A stretch of DNA of 64,000 bases from Anaerovibrio sp. RM50 (GCF_000622005.1 NZ_JHWV01000014.1:1-64000); one strand, 5' to 3'; counted from the first letter of the stretch, positions 1 through 8,392 are shown. The notes: generated by a model from the letters alone, not told the origin. Program-made: numbers and translations.

Positions 1-61
1 TGTAGTGACCCCATAAAGTTAGACCTTAACGGTAGTAGCAATTATTTGCTGCTACCGTTTT

Positions 62-862
62 TTATGCTGCGGCATGACGTAAACGGTAGTCGACTGGGCT
101 GAGCCATCCCAGCTTAGCTTTGATTCTTTGTTTATTGTAGTATGTGATGTAATGTCGGATTGCTCGTTCCAGTTCGTCAAAGCTGTGATAGGTATGTCCA
201 TAATAGATTTCCTGTTTTAGTAGGCCAAAGAAATTTTCCATCACGCTATTATCCAGACAGTTTCCCTTGCGAGACATGCTTTGAAAGATACGTTCTTCTC
301 TTAATCGGTCTATATAATTTCTCATTTGATAGGGCCAGCCCTGGTCTGAATGGAATGTCCGACGGTAAGGGCAGTCACTGGTAATGTCAATTGCTTTCTC
401 TAAAGCAGACATAATACCTTGTGATGATGGTCGTTTCGTGATACTAAAACTAATGATTTCACGATTATAAAGGTCAAGAAACGGATCTAAATATGCTCTG
501 CGAGTGATAATATTCCCTTTGCTGTCAATCTCATAATACTTGAATTCAGTGGTATCTGTGGTGATTTTCTGATGTGGAATACATGTATCAAAGCGGCGAC
601 GTAGCCGATTTGGTGCAACGTGCCCAATAGTTCCTTTGTAAGAATTATATTTGCGGCTTTTGTGGGCAAATGATTTTACCTGTAATCCCAATTTCTGAAC
701 AAGACGTTGGACCTTCTTATGATTGACTAAAAAGCCCTCTTGGCGGAGCTTGCCATAAATTCGACGATAACCGAAGTCCTTGTCGCTCTGCCGAATTGCT
801 TTGATTTTTGCCTCTAATTCGGCATCCGGATTTTCCCGGTCAAATCGCTTCTGCCAATACAT
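62..862 (-). CDS. IS3-family transposase OrfB (DDE catalytic subunit)
   Basis: This is the catalytic transposase of the insertion sequence, acting on its terminal repeats by DDE chemistry. An rve integrase core is visible: the first Asp in TTDTTEF, the second in HSDQG and the Glu in MENFFGLLKQE, with an N-terminal HTH_21-like segment (DFGYRRIYGKLRQEG). The first ATG at 862 is probably not the biological start: the same frame stays open upstream, reading through KLKDILAAIKLPKATY, and overlaps the end of orfA in the -1 frame. This is the usual IS3 arrangement in which a programmed -1 frameshift makes an OrfAB fusion. I see no textbook A6G slippery site in the overlap, so the exact shift site is open. 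No stop or frameshift interrupts the frame, so it may be active. Confidence 0.92.
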   Translation of the reverse strand: MYWQKRFDRENPDAELEAKIKAIRQSDKDFGYRRIYGKLRQEGFLVNHKKVQRLVQKLGLQVKSFAHKSRKYNSYKGTIGHVAPNRLRRRFDTCIPHQKITTDTTEFKYYEIDSKGNIITRRAYLDPFLDLYNREIISFSITKRPSSQGIMSALEKAIDITSDCPYRRTFHSDQGWPYQMRNYIDRLREERIFQSMSRKGNCLDNSVMENFFGLLKQEIYYGHTYHSFDELERAIRHYITYYNKQRIKAKLGWLSPVDYRLRHAAA

Positions 863-903
863 ATAGGTGGCTTTTGGAAGTTTAATAGCTGCAAGGATAT
901 CTT

Positions 904-1461
904 TTAATTTGAATGATCCTCGGAGACTGTGGGCGATCCTTGCTTGCGCTTCTGCGCCTCTTGCTCCAGGCGCAATCTCCTCAGTTCTTTTAAATAGGCT
1001 ACCTCAATGCGTAGCTTGAGATTTTCTTCTTCTAGCTGCTTAAGTCTCTCATCTTGATTAATATTACATTCAGGTGTAATGCTGGTTTTGTCTGGCACCT
1101 TTGGCCGCCTGCCTTTCCGTTGCGGTTTGAGACCTTCTATACCAACAGCACGATAGCGTCGAACCCAGTTTACTAAAATCCCGTCAGATTTTAATTTAAG
1201 TTGAAGTGCTAAATCTTGGTAAGACATCTCTGTACTTAAATATAACTCTACAGCATGTAACTTGAATTGGAAAGAATATGTTTCATTTTTTCTTGACCGT
1301 TGAAGTCCTTTTTCCCCCATTACCCGATATTTTGCAACCCAAAATTGAATACGTTTTTTGTCAGGTATACCATATTTGTGGGCTAAAGCATGGTATCCGA
1401 TATCCCCTTTCAAATATTCCTGAACTATCTTCAATTTGAATTCAACACTGTATTTTGCCAT
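904..1461 (-). CDS. IS3-family transposase OrfA (DNA-binding subunit)
   Basis: At 185 aa this is the longer OrfA type with two helix-turn-helix repeats: one in about residues 1-55 (MAKYSVEFKLKIVQEY then YHALAHKYGI) and a second in about 60-115 (YSFQFKLHAVELYL then YQDLALQLKL). A leucine-zipper-like coiled coil follows at about 138-175 (ERLKQLEEENLKLRIEVAYLK), used in the family for dimerisation. It binds the terminal inverted repeats and supplies the N-terminal half of the frameshifted OrfAB transposase. The ATG at 1461 lies just inside the right-end palindrome. Confidence 0.9.
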   Translation of the reverse strand: MAKYSVEFKLKIVQEYLKGDIGYHALAHKYGIPDKKRIQFWVAKYRVMGEKGLQRSRKNETYSFQFKLHAVELYLSTEMSYQDLALQLKLKSDGILVNWVRRYRAVGIEGLKPQRKGRRPKVPDKTSITPECNINQDERLKQLEEENLKLRIEVAYLKELRRLRLEQEAQKRKQGSPTVSEDHSN

Positions 1462-1466
1462 AAAAA

Positions 1467-1508
1467 GACCCCCATAAGTTAGATTACTTAGTCTAACTTA
1501 TGGGGGTC
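1467..1508. repeat. Perfect palindrome in the right end of the IS element
   Basis: Arms of 17 bases (GACCCCCATAAGTTAGA and its complement) flank an 8-base loop. The arms contain the inner part of the terminal repeat, so the IS end is internally duplicated in inverted orientation, directly upstream of the orfA start. Confidence 0.85.
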
Positions 1509-1705
1509 TCTACATAGTCAGGGCACTTATTTTAAACTGTTTTTGTACAAGAACCGCGTATCGAGCTTAAGAGAAATCTAAGGAAATGAGTTTTTTATAT
1601 TGATTATTCTAGTGAGGCAAGGCAGGGTATATAATATTTTTGTCAACATGCTTGAAAATTTGAGCTATTACATTGAACTGTACTATGTGAAGCGAAAAGA
1701 ATGAT

Positions 1706-1734
1706 TTTTGAGATGCCAAATTGGCATCTCAAAA
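1706..1734. terminator. 29-base perfect palindrome, likely bidirectional terminator
   Basis: Two 14-base arms (TTTTGAGATGCCAA) surround a single base. Runs of T and A at the edges would let it end transcription in both directions. It lies in the gap between the IS element and the Rpn-type gene; the rest of 1515-1875 shows no gene. Confidence 0.55.
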
Positions 1735-1768
1735 CAAAAATTATAGAAGAGGATTGTATATGGCAACA

Positions 1769-1785
1769 TGGCTATAATCTCAACT
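1769..1785 (+). promoter_or_regulatory. Promoter-like 17-mer shared with 2810-2826
   Basis: TGGCTATAATCTCAACT occurs here, upstream of the Rpn-type gene, and again exactly at 2810-2826, upstream of the macrodomain gene. It contains a good -10 box (TATAAT). No convincing -35 box is present at the normal distance, so this is either a regulated promoter core or a local duplication. Confidence 0.4.
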
Positions 1786-1908
1786 TGGAAAAGTAAAATG
1801 CTAGAATGTGACTATACTGTTTTTAGTGATGAAGTATTAGTTATACGAACCTATTTTTGATATAAAATCCTATTTATGGTAAAATTTACTCAAGAGGTGT
1901 TTATTTTA

Positions 1909-2679
1909 ATGAGTAATAAAGCCAAGATCCGTGAGGATGCAATGAGCCTTAATCCAATAGATGATGCTTTGTTTCAGAAGATGGCAGAGGATATTAGCTT
2001 TTGTCAAGAAATATTGCAGGTAATCTTGGGAGATAAAGGATTGAGAGTATTGGATAATGTACCTCAATTTGTTGCCAAAAATCTCCAGGGACGGTCTTGT
2101 ACATTAGATGTTAAGTGTTCATTGGGTGATGGGCGTATCGTGAATATTGAGGTGCAAAAGGCCGATGATGACGACCATCAGAGGCGTGTGCGTTATAACG
2201 GGGCATTGCTCACCACCAATGTGACTGACCCGGGTGACAAGTTTAAGGATGTACCTGATGTAATTGTTGTATTTATATCAAGATTTGATGTTTTCAAATC
2301 CGGCAAGGCGTTGTATCATGTAGATAGAATAGTCAGAGAGACAGGCAGGTTGGCAGATAATGGTTTTGCTGAGATTTATGTAAATGCTGAAGTGGATGAT
2401 GGTTCTGATGTCGCATTACTGATGGATATTTTTACAGAGGATAATGCTTATGATGATGCCCGTTTCCCGGCAACATCAAGTTGCAAGCGTAGGTTTAAGA
2501 CTACTGAGGAAGGAGTGAGCGAAATGTGTGAGGTAATTGAGAGAAATAGAGCTGAAGCCAAAGTTGAAGTAGCAATTGAGTTACTCAAGGAAAAATTATC
2601 TATAGAGATGATTGCCCGTGCTACCAAGCTCACCGTTGACCAGGTAAAAGAGATTGGCAAGAAAAATGCTCTAATTTAG
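1909..2679 (+). CDS. Rpn-family PD-(D/E)XK nuclease / putative transposase
   Basis: A 256-aa protein of the Rpn (PDDEXK_2) family, whose members are recombination-promoting endonucleases rather than true transposases. The nuclease core is in the first half: NPIDDALFQKM at the N-terminus, then LDVKCSLGDGRIVNIEVQK with the Asp and Glu-x-Gln of the PD-(D/E)XK site. The C-terminus has the charged helical tail usual for the family (IELLKEKLSIEMIARATKL). The frame is open from 1876, but the ATG at 1909 has AAGAGGTG (1892-1899) at good distance and is preferred. A second Rpn-like gene lies at 60301, and a C-terminal remnant of a third at 61243. Such genes are often variable between strains. Confidence 0.85.
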   Translation: MSNKAKIREDAMSLNPIDDALFQKMAEDISFCQEILQVILGDKGLRVLDNVPQFVAKNLQGRSCTLDVKCSLGDGRIVNIEVQKADDDDHQRRVRYNGALLTTNVTDPGDKFKDVPDVIVVFISRFDVFKSGKALYHVDRIVRETGRLADNGFAEIYVNAEVDDGSDVALLMDIFTEDNAYDDARFPATSSCKRRFKTTEEGVSEMCEVIERNRAEAKVEVAIELLKEKLSIEMIARATKLTVDQVKEIGKKNALI

Positions 2680-2696
2680 TATTTTAATTTTAAATG

Positions 2697-2723
2697 ACTC
2701 CCGGCTTCGGCTGGGAGTTTTTG
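2697..2723 (+). terminator. Rho-independent terminator after the Rpn-type gene
   Basis: Stem ACTCCCGGC / GCTGGGAGT with a TTCG tetraloop, followed by T-rich sequence. An almost identical hairpin recurs at 63034-63062. Between this and 3012 no gene is seen; the stretch holds only the promoter-like 17-mer at 2810. Confidence 0.85.
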
Positions 2724-2809
2724 GGTATATATAATAATTAGCGAATAACATTATTTTATTTTGTAGCAGGAAAGAATACTTGGAGCTCTGGACTGAAATA
2801 ATGCTATCG

Positions 2810-2826
2810 TGGCTATAATCTCAACT
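2810..2826 (+). promoter_or_regulatory. Second copy of the promoter-like 17-mer
   Basis: Identical to 1769-1785 and again about 200 bases upstream of a start codon, here that of the macrodomain gene. It is the likely promoter of the 3013-4570 group. Confidence 0.4.
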
Positions 2827-3012
2827 ATTGAGTGGCCAGATTTAATTGCGTTGTTCAGCTCAACTAGCCTATGATGAAAGGTAACTTTATGTCGCTTGAA
2901 CCTTTGCTCCACATGTAGAAAACGTAGCGCTTATAACAAGGAAAAGTTAAAGAACGAGGATAAGTATTGTGGAGTTTGCTTATGGACAGGGATTATTTAG
3001 AGGAGAATACGT

Positions 3013-3525
3013 ATGACGAGCATTACGACCATATTAGGCGATATTACGGCAAAGCACTATGCTACAGCAATAGTTAATGCTGCTAATGAAAGTCTGCTTG
3101 GGGGTGGCGGTGTGGATGGTGCCATACATAGGGCGGCCGGCCCTGAACTGTTGGAAGAATGCAGGTCTTTAAATGGCTGTAAAACAGGCCAGGCGAAGAT
3201 TACCAAAGCATATAGGTTACCATGTGACTACGTTATTCATACAGTGGGACCGATATGGTATGGGGGAAATAAAGGAGAAGAAGAACTTCTGACAGGGTGC
3301 TATCGTCACTCTTTGAAGATTGCCTTGAAGAATGGTATTCGCAGTGTAGCCTTCCCATCCATTTCTACGGGTGTGTATTCATACCCAGTGGATAAAGCAG
3401 CAAAGGTGGCCGTTAAGACCGTAAAGACTGTGATTAGGGAAATTCCTGATGCTTTTGATGATATAGTGTGGATGCTATTTGATGAGCGGACTCAAAGAGC
3501 GTATGAAAGGGCATTGCAGGAATGA
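3013..3525 (+). CDS. Macrodomain protein, O-acetyl-ADP-ribose deacetylase (YmdB type)
   Basis: A 170-aa single-domain macro protein. The family binds ADP-ribose and typically hydrolyses O-acetyl-ADP-ribose or removes ADP-ribose from proteins. Visible signatures are the adenosine site (ILGDIT near the start), the catalytic loop [21 protein letters not shown], the motif [10 protein letters not shown] and the diphosphate loop [12 protein letters not shown]. Length and motif order match the bacterial YmdB group. AGAGGAG lies just upstream of the ATG. It is followed 36 bases later by a GIY-YIG gene in the same direction, suggesting one transcript and a possible role in nucleic-acid or stress defence; that role is inference. 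Confidence 0.93.
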   Translation: MTSITTILGDITAKHYATAIVNAANESLLGGGGVDGAIHRAAGPELLEECRSLNGCKTGQAKITKAYRLPCDYVIHTVGPIWYGGNKGEEELLTGCYRHSLKIALKNGIRSVAFPSISTGVYSYPVDKAAKVAVKTVKTVIREIPDAFDDIVWMLFDERTQRAYERALQE

Positions 3526-3561
3526 CACATATTTGACGTTGATTACGAGGAAGTGAATATA

Positions 3562-4164
3562 ATGGCTAAAGGTTTTATTTATATTATGACCAATCCTGCG
3601 TTAAAGGATATGGTGAAAATTGGATATGCAACGGACGTGGAAGCACGCCGTAAACAACTTTCCACAACGGCCCTCCCTTATGATTATGAAGTGTATGCGA
3701 CTTATGAGACTGCTGGAAATCTGGAAGATAAGAAGCTTCATAAGATGATTGATAACCTAAATCCTGACCTTCGGGTTTCAAAGAATCGTGAGTTTTATGT
3801 GATGACTCCCAAAGAAGCGTATGATTTGCTGGAAGCTATTGCTACAATCAGTGGAACAATTGAAAAGTTGAAACGTATCGGAAACAATGATTCTCAGGCT
3901 CCTGCCCAGCATATTAAGCGGCCGCCAATTAATTTCTTCGAGTGCGGTATACCTATAGGTGCTGAACTGGTTTTCACGGAAAATCCAACTGTTAAGGTGA
4001 CTGTTATCAGTGATCGCAAGGTTCAATGGAATGAAGAAGAAACCTCACTGTCAGCAGTGGCAGGTGCTTTGAAGCATATAAAGGCCATACAGGGCTCCGC
4101 ATTCTTTACTTATCAGGGGGAGTTGCTGACTGAGATTGCTGAAAGAACTCAGTGGAGGGAATAA
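3562..4164 (+). CDS. GIY-YIG nuclease-family protein (T5orf172/MUG113 type) with C-terminal RAMA-like domain
   Basis: The N-terminal ~95 residues match the T5orf172/MUG113 branch of GIY-YIG nucleases: GFIYIMTNPALKDMVKIGYA, then RRKQLSTTALPYDYEV and the catalytic-Glu region with REFYVMTPKEAYDLL. The C-terminal ~70 residues (IPIGAELVFTENPTVKVTVISD to the end) resemble the RAMA domain found attached to restriction enzymes and methylases, thought to read modified DNA. GTG at 3553 is possible, but the ATG at 3562 sits nine bases from GAGGAAG and is preferred. The next small gene starts one base after the stop. A modification-sensing nuclease is the best guess; the target is unknown. Confidence 0.8.
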   Translation: MAKGFIYIMTNPALKDMVKIGYATDVEARRKQLSTTALPYDYEVYATYETAGNLEDKKLHKMIDNLNPDLRVSKNREFYVMTPKEAYDLLEAIATISGTIEKLKRIGNNDSQAPAQHIKRPPINFFECGIPIGAELVFTENPTVKVTVISDRKVQWNEEETSLSAVAGALKHIKAIQGSAFFTYQGELLTEIAERTQWRE

Positions 4165-4165
4165 A

Positions 4166-4327
4166 ATGGAAAGCAGGATTTTTGAGAATAGCTGCACTGT
4201 TCGGGCGTCCAGAGAACGTTCTATTTCTGTAGATATTTCTGAGCGAGCCTTGAAGGATATGGATGAGACAATAAGTAATTTTAAATCAGGCATTGTTTCT
4301 GATCCGATTGATCTTTCAGATTTTTAA
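4166..4327 (+). CDS. Small protein of unknown function, 53 aa
   Basis: The ATG at 4166 follows GGAGGG at 4154-4159 and lies one base after the GIY-YIG stop, so translation is probably coupled. The product is short, charged and mostly helical, ending IVSDPIDLSDF; SISVDISERALKDMDETI vaguely resembles antitoxin-type helices. I do not recognise a family. Confidence 0.6.
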   Translation: MESRIFENSCTVRASRERSISVDISERALKDMDETISNFKSGIVSDPIDLSDF

Positions 4328-4339
4328 CGGGGTGGTATT

Positions 4340-4570
4340 ATGAGCAAAGAATTTGACATTTTATCTGCAGCATTTGATGAAGCTATACTTGATGCAAAAT
4401 CCCACAACAAAATATTAAAATCTGAAACTGCATCCATTGAGATAGAGAGGCCTGTTGAGCATAGTGCAGAGCCGTTTTGGAGTGAAAAGAACCAGAAGTA
4501 TCTTGCTGAATCCATAGCAGAACTTGAAACTGGCGGTGGAGAGAAGCACGAATTAGTTGAAGTTGAGTAG
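4340..4570 (+). CDS. Small acidic protein with a YefM/Phd antitoxin-like C-terminus
   Basis: A 76-aa acidic protein preceded by GGGGTGG. The last third (NQKYLAESIAELETGGG then EKHELVEVE) resembles the toxin-neutralising tail of YefM/Phd antitoxins, where a helix with SI.EL..G is followed by an extended HEL(I/V) strand. The N-terminal DNA-binding fold of YefM is not evident. No toxin gene follows; a terminator hairpin comes about 90 bases later. It may be an orphan antitoxin fragment, or part of a two-gene module with the 53-aa gene upstream. Function uncertain. Confidence 0.6.
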   Translation: MSKEFDILSAAFDEAILDAKSHNKILKSETASIEIERPVEHSAEPFWSEKNQKYLAESIAELETGGGEKHELVEVE

Positions 4571-4656
4571 AAAAGTTAGTTTGACATAAGGGAATTGTCC
4601 ATGCTTCCGGAAAAGATTTTTCATAGAAGCGATAAAATGGCATAGTTAGCATTAAG

Positions 4657-4680
4657 AGAGCCCGTGGTGGCTCTTTTTTG
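4657..4680 (+). terminator. Terminator of the 3013-4570 gene group
   Basis: AGAGCC / GGCTCT stem followed by six T. It lies directly before the end of the converging membrane-protein gene. Confidence 0.75.
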
Positions 4681-4682
4681 AT

Positions 4683-5489
4683 TCAATTATTCGTTGAGTT
4701 AACAAAAATTTTCTGAAATACATATCCCAAAACCACGGTAACAGTCAGGACGTCGGTTCCGTTCAGGATAACATAGCCCCATATTTCCATAGGGTTTCTT
4801 TCCAAAATCTGGCTTTGGGAAGCAACAAATATGCCCTGATTTATAATACTGGTAAAATCCCCGAAGATATTCGCTTCAAATACACTGGGATCATACCATT
4901 TTAGTCCACTGAAAAAGCCTACTCCGTAATAAGTTATAAATTCCAGGGTTGACAGCATAATCATTCCCAATAAAATGATTTCCTGGGGCAATAAATCCCT
5001 TTCCATAAACCTTTGCAAAGTAGCTATACAAATAATATAGGATAGTACCGTAACACAGTAGCCGTAAATCCATATATCTTCCCTAAAAAAATCAATTTCA
5101 TCCAAGGTCTGAAAAACCAGTGCGCCTGTACTGTAAAACATAAAAATAACAGAATAGATAAAGCCAAATATTTCAACAGGAAATCCTTTGCTTGGAGGAT
5201 TTTTCATTGGCAAAAAAACGTTGACCAACAAGAAAAACATTACAGTAGATAAAAATTCTTCAAAAATATTCAAAAGAACATAATTAAATGGCAGCAGTTC
5301 CAAAACAAGAAGAGCTGCCATAAGTGTGAGTATAATTTTAACCTTTTTAGTATTGGATGTAAAAATTTGCTTGGCGTAAGCATAAAGATTTATAAAGTCG
5401 GTTTTTACCTCACAAATGAGATTATTATGCGAGCTTGTTTTCGGCAATATATGATAAAAAAACCGCAAAAAGAGGAATATTATTATCAT
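4683..5489 (-). CDS. Polytopic membrane protein of unknown function, 268 aa
   Basis: Six to seven hydrophobic segments are visible (for example IILTLMAALLVLELL, FLSTVMFFLLVNVFLP, FGFIYSVIFMFYSTGALVF, YGYCVTVLSYIICIATL, IILLGMIMLSTLEFITYYG and a C-terminal TVTVVLGYVF). No catalytic motif or known family is recognised. The ATG at 5489 has no convincing ribosome binding site, and the structured repeat copy 1 begins only 15 bases upstream, so the native 5' end may have been displaced or the true start may be internal. It stands alone between converging and diverging neighbours. Confidence 0.65.
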   Translation of the reverse strand: MIIIFLFLRFFYHILPKTSSHNNLICEVKTDFINLYAYAKQIFTSNTKKVKIILTLMAALLVLELLPFNYVLLNIFEEFLSTVMFFLLVNVFLPMKNPPSKGFPVEIFGFIYSVIFMFYSTGALVFQTLDEIDFFREDIWIYGYCVTVLSYIICIATLQRFMERDLLPQEIILLGMIMLSTLEFITYYGVGFFSGLKWYDPSVFEANIFGDFTSIINQGIFVASQSQILERNPMEIWGYVILNGTDVLTVTVVLGYVFQKIFVNSTNN

Positions 5490-5503
5490 TATAAAATAAC
5501 CAA

Positions 5504-5649
5504 TTATAACGAGCTTTAAGATGTCCCCTTCCTCTTTAGGTGGGGGAAAACAAACTACAACAGCTGGTGAGAATATCTCCCAGCTCGTTGAAACGCTAAT
5601 TGGAAGATTTTTCTTCTAAAGAAGAAAAATTTGAACAATGGCGTTATAA
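5504..5649. repeat. Structured MITE-like repeat, copy 1 (146 bp)
   Basis: Ends are the perfect inverted repeat TTATAACG / CGTTATAA. Inside are a CCC...GGG hairpin with CTTT loop, an AGCTGG(T)GAG / CTCCCAGCT hairpin, a closing pair AACGAGCT / AGCTCGTT, and a perfect TTTTTCTTC-TAAA-GAAGAAAAA hairpin nested in AACGC...GCGTT arms. It has no reading frame. The core is identical to copy 3 (41590-41733); copy 2 is at 16223-16393. Confidence 0.85.
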
Positions 5650-5806
5650 ACTTAATCATTATATGGTGTTCTCCTTCTGATGTGGGATATTATCATTATA
5701 ACACAGACAAATAAAGAGATTGCTGTAAATTGGTTTAAGCCTCCCTCTTTTCTTTTCGATGTAGAAGTATAGAAAGGATTCGGTGTGAGCAGGGAGCGTG
5801 ATAAAT

Positions 5807-6676
5807 ATGAATATCTTGAAAAACATTACCAAGCAGGAGTTGGATTTATACGCCAGCCAGCCAACAGCCAAAGCTATGCATGAACGGGTGATGAAGGATT
5901 CGGTGTATATTCCGGGCGGGGATGCAGATGCGGCCGCGGTATTTGTGGACAGCCGCAATAAGGAAAAGGAAGCCAATCAGGTAGATATGGTGGATATTTC
6001 CAAGGCCGGACAGGAGCTTAGCCAGACGGCAGCACAAAAAACAGCAACTGAAGCCACCACGGAAACGCCTAATATTGTCTTTTCCATGTTCCGTCATGGG
6101 GATACCAACAAATTTTCCATATCCTTTGGCAATTCGGCCATGGTGGAACGTGCCGTAAAGCAGGGGTATATTGAAATTGATGGCAGGAAAGTGGAATTGT
6201 CGGATGACGTCAAGAAGCAGCTTCTGGCCACCAACAAGCAGATTAAGGCCGCCAAGGAAGCAGTTGCCATGCACAATATGATGCTCCATGAGGCAGCCAA
6301 TGCCCGTCAGAGCAGTGATGCCATGGAAGAATACAACGCCAAAATGTCACGGGTAATGACTACGGCTACCAGAATTATGCGAGGACGCAAGGTATCACCG
6401 GCTGACGAGAAGGAACTGATGGAATTTAATAAGGATCTTTATGCCATGGCCAAAAGCGCAGCTGCCATCGAAAAGCACCGTCGGAAAATGGAAGAAGAAA
6501 GAGAAGACAATAAAATTTCGGAAGCCAATGATGAGGCAAGGGCAAAAGAGGCAGAGCCTAAGGACTATAGCGTAGAGGAAACCCCAATGCCACAGAATGA
6601 GGTTCAGATGGACATATCCCTGGATGGGGATTCAGCCCAGGTCACTGCTGTGGGAGCAGGCTTGCCAATGGAATAA
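5807..6676 (+). CDS. Hypothetical helical protein, about 289 aa
   Basis: A soluble, highly charged, mostly helical protein. The middle (about residues 135-240) is rich in Ala, Lys and Glu and likely forms coiled coils (KQIKAAKEAVAMHNMMLHEA; AAIEKHRRKMEEEREDNK). The N-terminus (ILKNITKQELDLYASQPTAK) and the acidic Glu/Pro-rich C-terminus look unstructured. No signal peptide or membrane segment is seen. The ATG at 5807 follows GGGAG at 5792-5796; an in-frame GTG at 5798 overlaps that site and is less likely. I do not recognise a family. It is a single-gene unit with its own terminator. Confidence 0.75.
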   Translation: MNILKNITKQELDLYASQPTAKAMHERVMKDSVYIPGGDADAAAVFVDSRNKEKEANQVDMVDISKAGQELSQTAAQKTATEATTETPNIVFSMFRHGDTNKFSISFGNSAMVERAVKQGYIEIDGRKVELSDDVKKQLLATNKQIKAAKEAVAMHNMMLHEAANARQSSDAMEEYNAKMSRVMTTATRIMRGRKVSPADEKELMEFNKDLYAMAKSAAAIEKHRRKMEEEREDNKISEANDEARAKEAEPKDYSVEETPMPQNEVQMDISLDGDSAQVTAVGAGLPME

Positions 6677-6715
6677 ACAATTAATAAAGATTTAAACGGA
6701 TAGGAAGAAAAAATA

Positions 6716-6757
6716 AAACCATCGTTGCAGTGTTGTTACTGCTTCGATGGTTTTTTG
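6716..6757 (+). terminator. Rho-independent terminator
   Basis: Arms AAACCATCG / CGATGGTTT enclose a second short stem GCAGT / ACTGC, and the 3' arm runs into a T tract. Confidence 0.85.
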
Positions 6758-6819
6758 TAATTAGAATGGAATACTGCTGATTTAGCTCTTATCATTCATA
6801 AACTTTGTATGTATTTCTT

Positions 6820-7554
6820 TTATTGATTTTTTGAATGCGTAGAAGCATGCAAAAAATCAATAACCCGTTTCTCATCTGCATTCAATATAAGGTCCTCCGG
6901 GAAGCCTGTTTCATCAATAAATTTTGTTGCCAGGGAAAAATTCCCTACACCGGAAGGGTCATGGGCATCAGAGTCGATTACTATGGGAACATTATGTCTT
7001 TCACAAAGCTGTAACATTGTTGCATAATTTTTATAGCAGTTTAGCCTTCTTTCCTTTTTTATGAGGGAGCTGTTGTTCAGCTCCAGGGCAACACCATATT
7101 CCTTTGCTGCAGGTACAAGCCGCTTGTAATCAAGGGGAGTGTGGTCATCATCTGGATGGGAAACGATTTTTATTTTTGGATGCTTCATGCAGTTTATCAG
7201 GTTGCTGGTGTTTTGCTCTTTTCCTGCATTGGTGTAGCACAATTCATGTATACCAGCTATGGCATAGTCCAGCTTATCAAGCCACCTTTGCTCCAAGCTC
7301 AAGGTGCCATCATTAAGAACATTAACCTCACATCCAAATAAAATCTGCACATCAAATAATTTTTTTGGAACCACCTTCAGATTGCAAAAATAGAATGGAT
7401 CACATGTCCCCGGTATACCGGGACCATGCTCCGTAATACCAAGTATTTTAAGCTTTTTCTCAGAGGCAGCCTGGGCATTTTCCCGTATTGTGCCGTATGC
7501 ATGGCCACTGGCAATGGTATGGGTGTGCAAATCAGCGATAAGTTTAACTGGCAT
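6820..7554 (-). CDS. PHP-domain phosphatase/hydrolase (YcdX type)
   Basis: A 244-aa PHP-superfamily metal-dependent phosphoesterase. The metal-binding motifs appear in order: DLHTHT near the start, GITEHGPG, CEVNV, HPDDD and DSDAHD. These give the His/Asp/Glu ligands expected for a trinuclear metal site. The length matches the YcdX/histidinol-phosphatase-like branch; members of this branch have uncertain natural substrates, so no pathway is assigned. The ATG at 7554 is preferred over 7563 because GGAAG abuts the upstream ATG too closely. It has no operon partner on the same strand. Confidence 0.88.
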   Translation of the reverse strand: MPVKLIADLHTHTIASGHAYGTIRENAQAASEKKLKILGITEHGPGIPGTCDPFYFCNLKVVPKKLFDVQILFGCEVNVLNDGTLSLEQRWLDKLDYAIAGIHELCYTNAGKEQNTSNLINCMKHPKIKIVSHPDDDHTPLDYKRLVPAAKEYGVALELNNSSLIKKERRLNCYKNYATMLQLCERHNVPIVIDSDAHDPSGVGNFSLATKFIDETGFPEDLILNADEKRVIDFLHASTHSKNQ

Positions 7555-7747
7555 ATATTTCATCTTCCTTCATGTATTATTGGCTTTACTTTTTATTTCG
7601 TGGGATGACCATTATTTTCCTTCTATTTTCGTAGTAAAAAGGAATTGGAGTGGCAGTGTAGAAATATTACGTATTATGGAGGGCGATTTACGGAGAAACT
7701 TGCTGAATGATTGAAGAAAGGAACATTGATACAGAAGGGTGGCGGTA

Positions 7748-8392
7748 ATGAACATGGTTAGCTTTTTACGAAAAGGAATATTTTGGGGGATTATGGCGGC
7801 TGCTGTGCTGGTAATGGGGGCGGCAACCAATATGTCCATATCCGAGGCGGGGCAGTTTGCCCCAATGGAGAAGGGAACCTTTCTCTATATGAATACCCGG
7901 GAGATTATTATGGATGGCGAGGATGAACGGGTCTGCTTTGTGATGGGAAAGGATAATGTTCTGCGCATGTGCCGCGACGACGGCTATAAGGTATATATGA
8001 CATTTTCTGAAAAATTTGGTGATAATGTTGGCATGGGCTACAGCGTTACCAGAATAACCATGAAGAATTCAAATAAGGTTTTCTTCGAAATCAATGCTGA
8101 CCAGGGGGCTCATGGCAAAAATGCCGGCTACTGGATAGTTGGCAAATACATGGGGGAATGGGTGCCTTTTGTTGATCTGGACACCCTGGCAGAATATGGC
8201 TATACCATAAATGACTGGCACCGAATTGGTACCAATGTGAATGAGAACGGTGATTTTATTTTGAACAGCAGTCACGAATACATGCCGCCGGAAGGGCAGT
8301 TCGGCTATGATCTTCGCATCGTTACGGATTTTGAAGCAAATATTTTCTGGGATGAGGAAGCATCCTGGTTTGGAATAAAGAGATTGCAGTAA
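7748..8392 (+). CDS. Secreted protein of unknown function, 214 aa
   Basis: A typical signal peptide is visible: basic FLRKG, then a hydrophobic run (IFWGIMAAAVLVMGAATNM) and a cleavage-like SEAGQF region near residue 35. The mature part is rich in aromatic and acidic residues with alternating strand-like pattern (KVYMTFSEKFGDNVGMGYSV). No known family recognised. The ATG at 7748 has GGTGGCGG-type sequence upstream; the in-frame GTG at 7739 lies inside that site. It is followed by its own terminator. Confidence 0.72.
   Translation: MNMVSFLRKGIFWGIMAAAVLVMGAATNMSISEAGQFAPMEKGTFLYMNTREIIMDGEDERVCFVMGKDNVLRMCRDDGYKVYMTFSEKFGDNVGMGYSVTRITMKNSNKVFFEINADQGAHGKNAGYWIVGKYMGEWVPFVDLDTLAEYGYTINDWHRIGTNVNENGDFILNSSHEYMPPEGQFGYDLRIVTDFEANIFWDEEASWFGIKRLQ

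Larger units (their letters stand above)
1..1514 (-). mobile_element. IS3-family insertion sequence (IS150-like group), apparently complete
   Basis: Imperfect terminal inverted repeats bound the element: the left end begins TGTAGTGACCCCATAAAGTT at base 1 and the right end, read inward from 1514, begins TGTAGAGACCCCCATAAGTT. Both transposase reading frames (orfA and orfB, minus strand) are open. The right end also contains a 42-base palindrome at 1467-1508, between the tip and the orfA start codon, which may keep read-through transcription out of the transposase. The window starts exactly at the left tip, so a target-site duplication cannot be tested. The order, the -1 relation of the two frames and the double helix-turn-helix OrfA fit the IS3 family, IS150 group. 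Confidence 0.9.
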
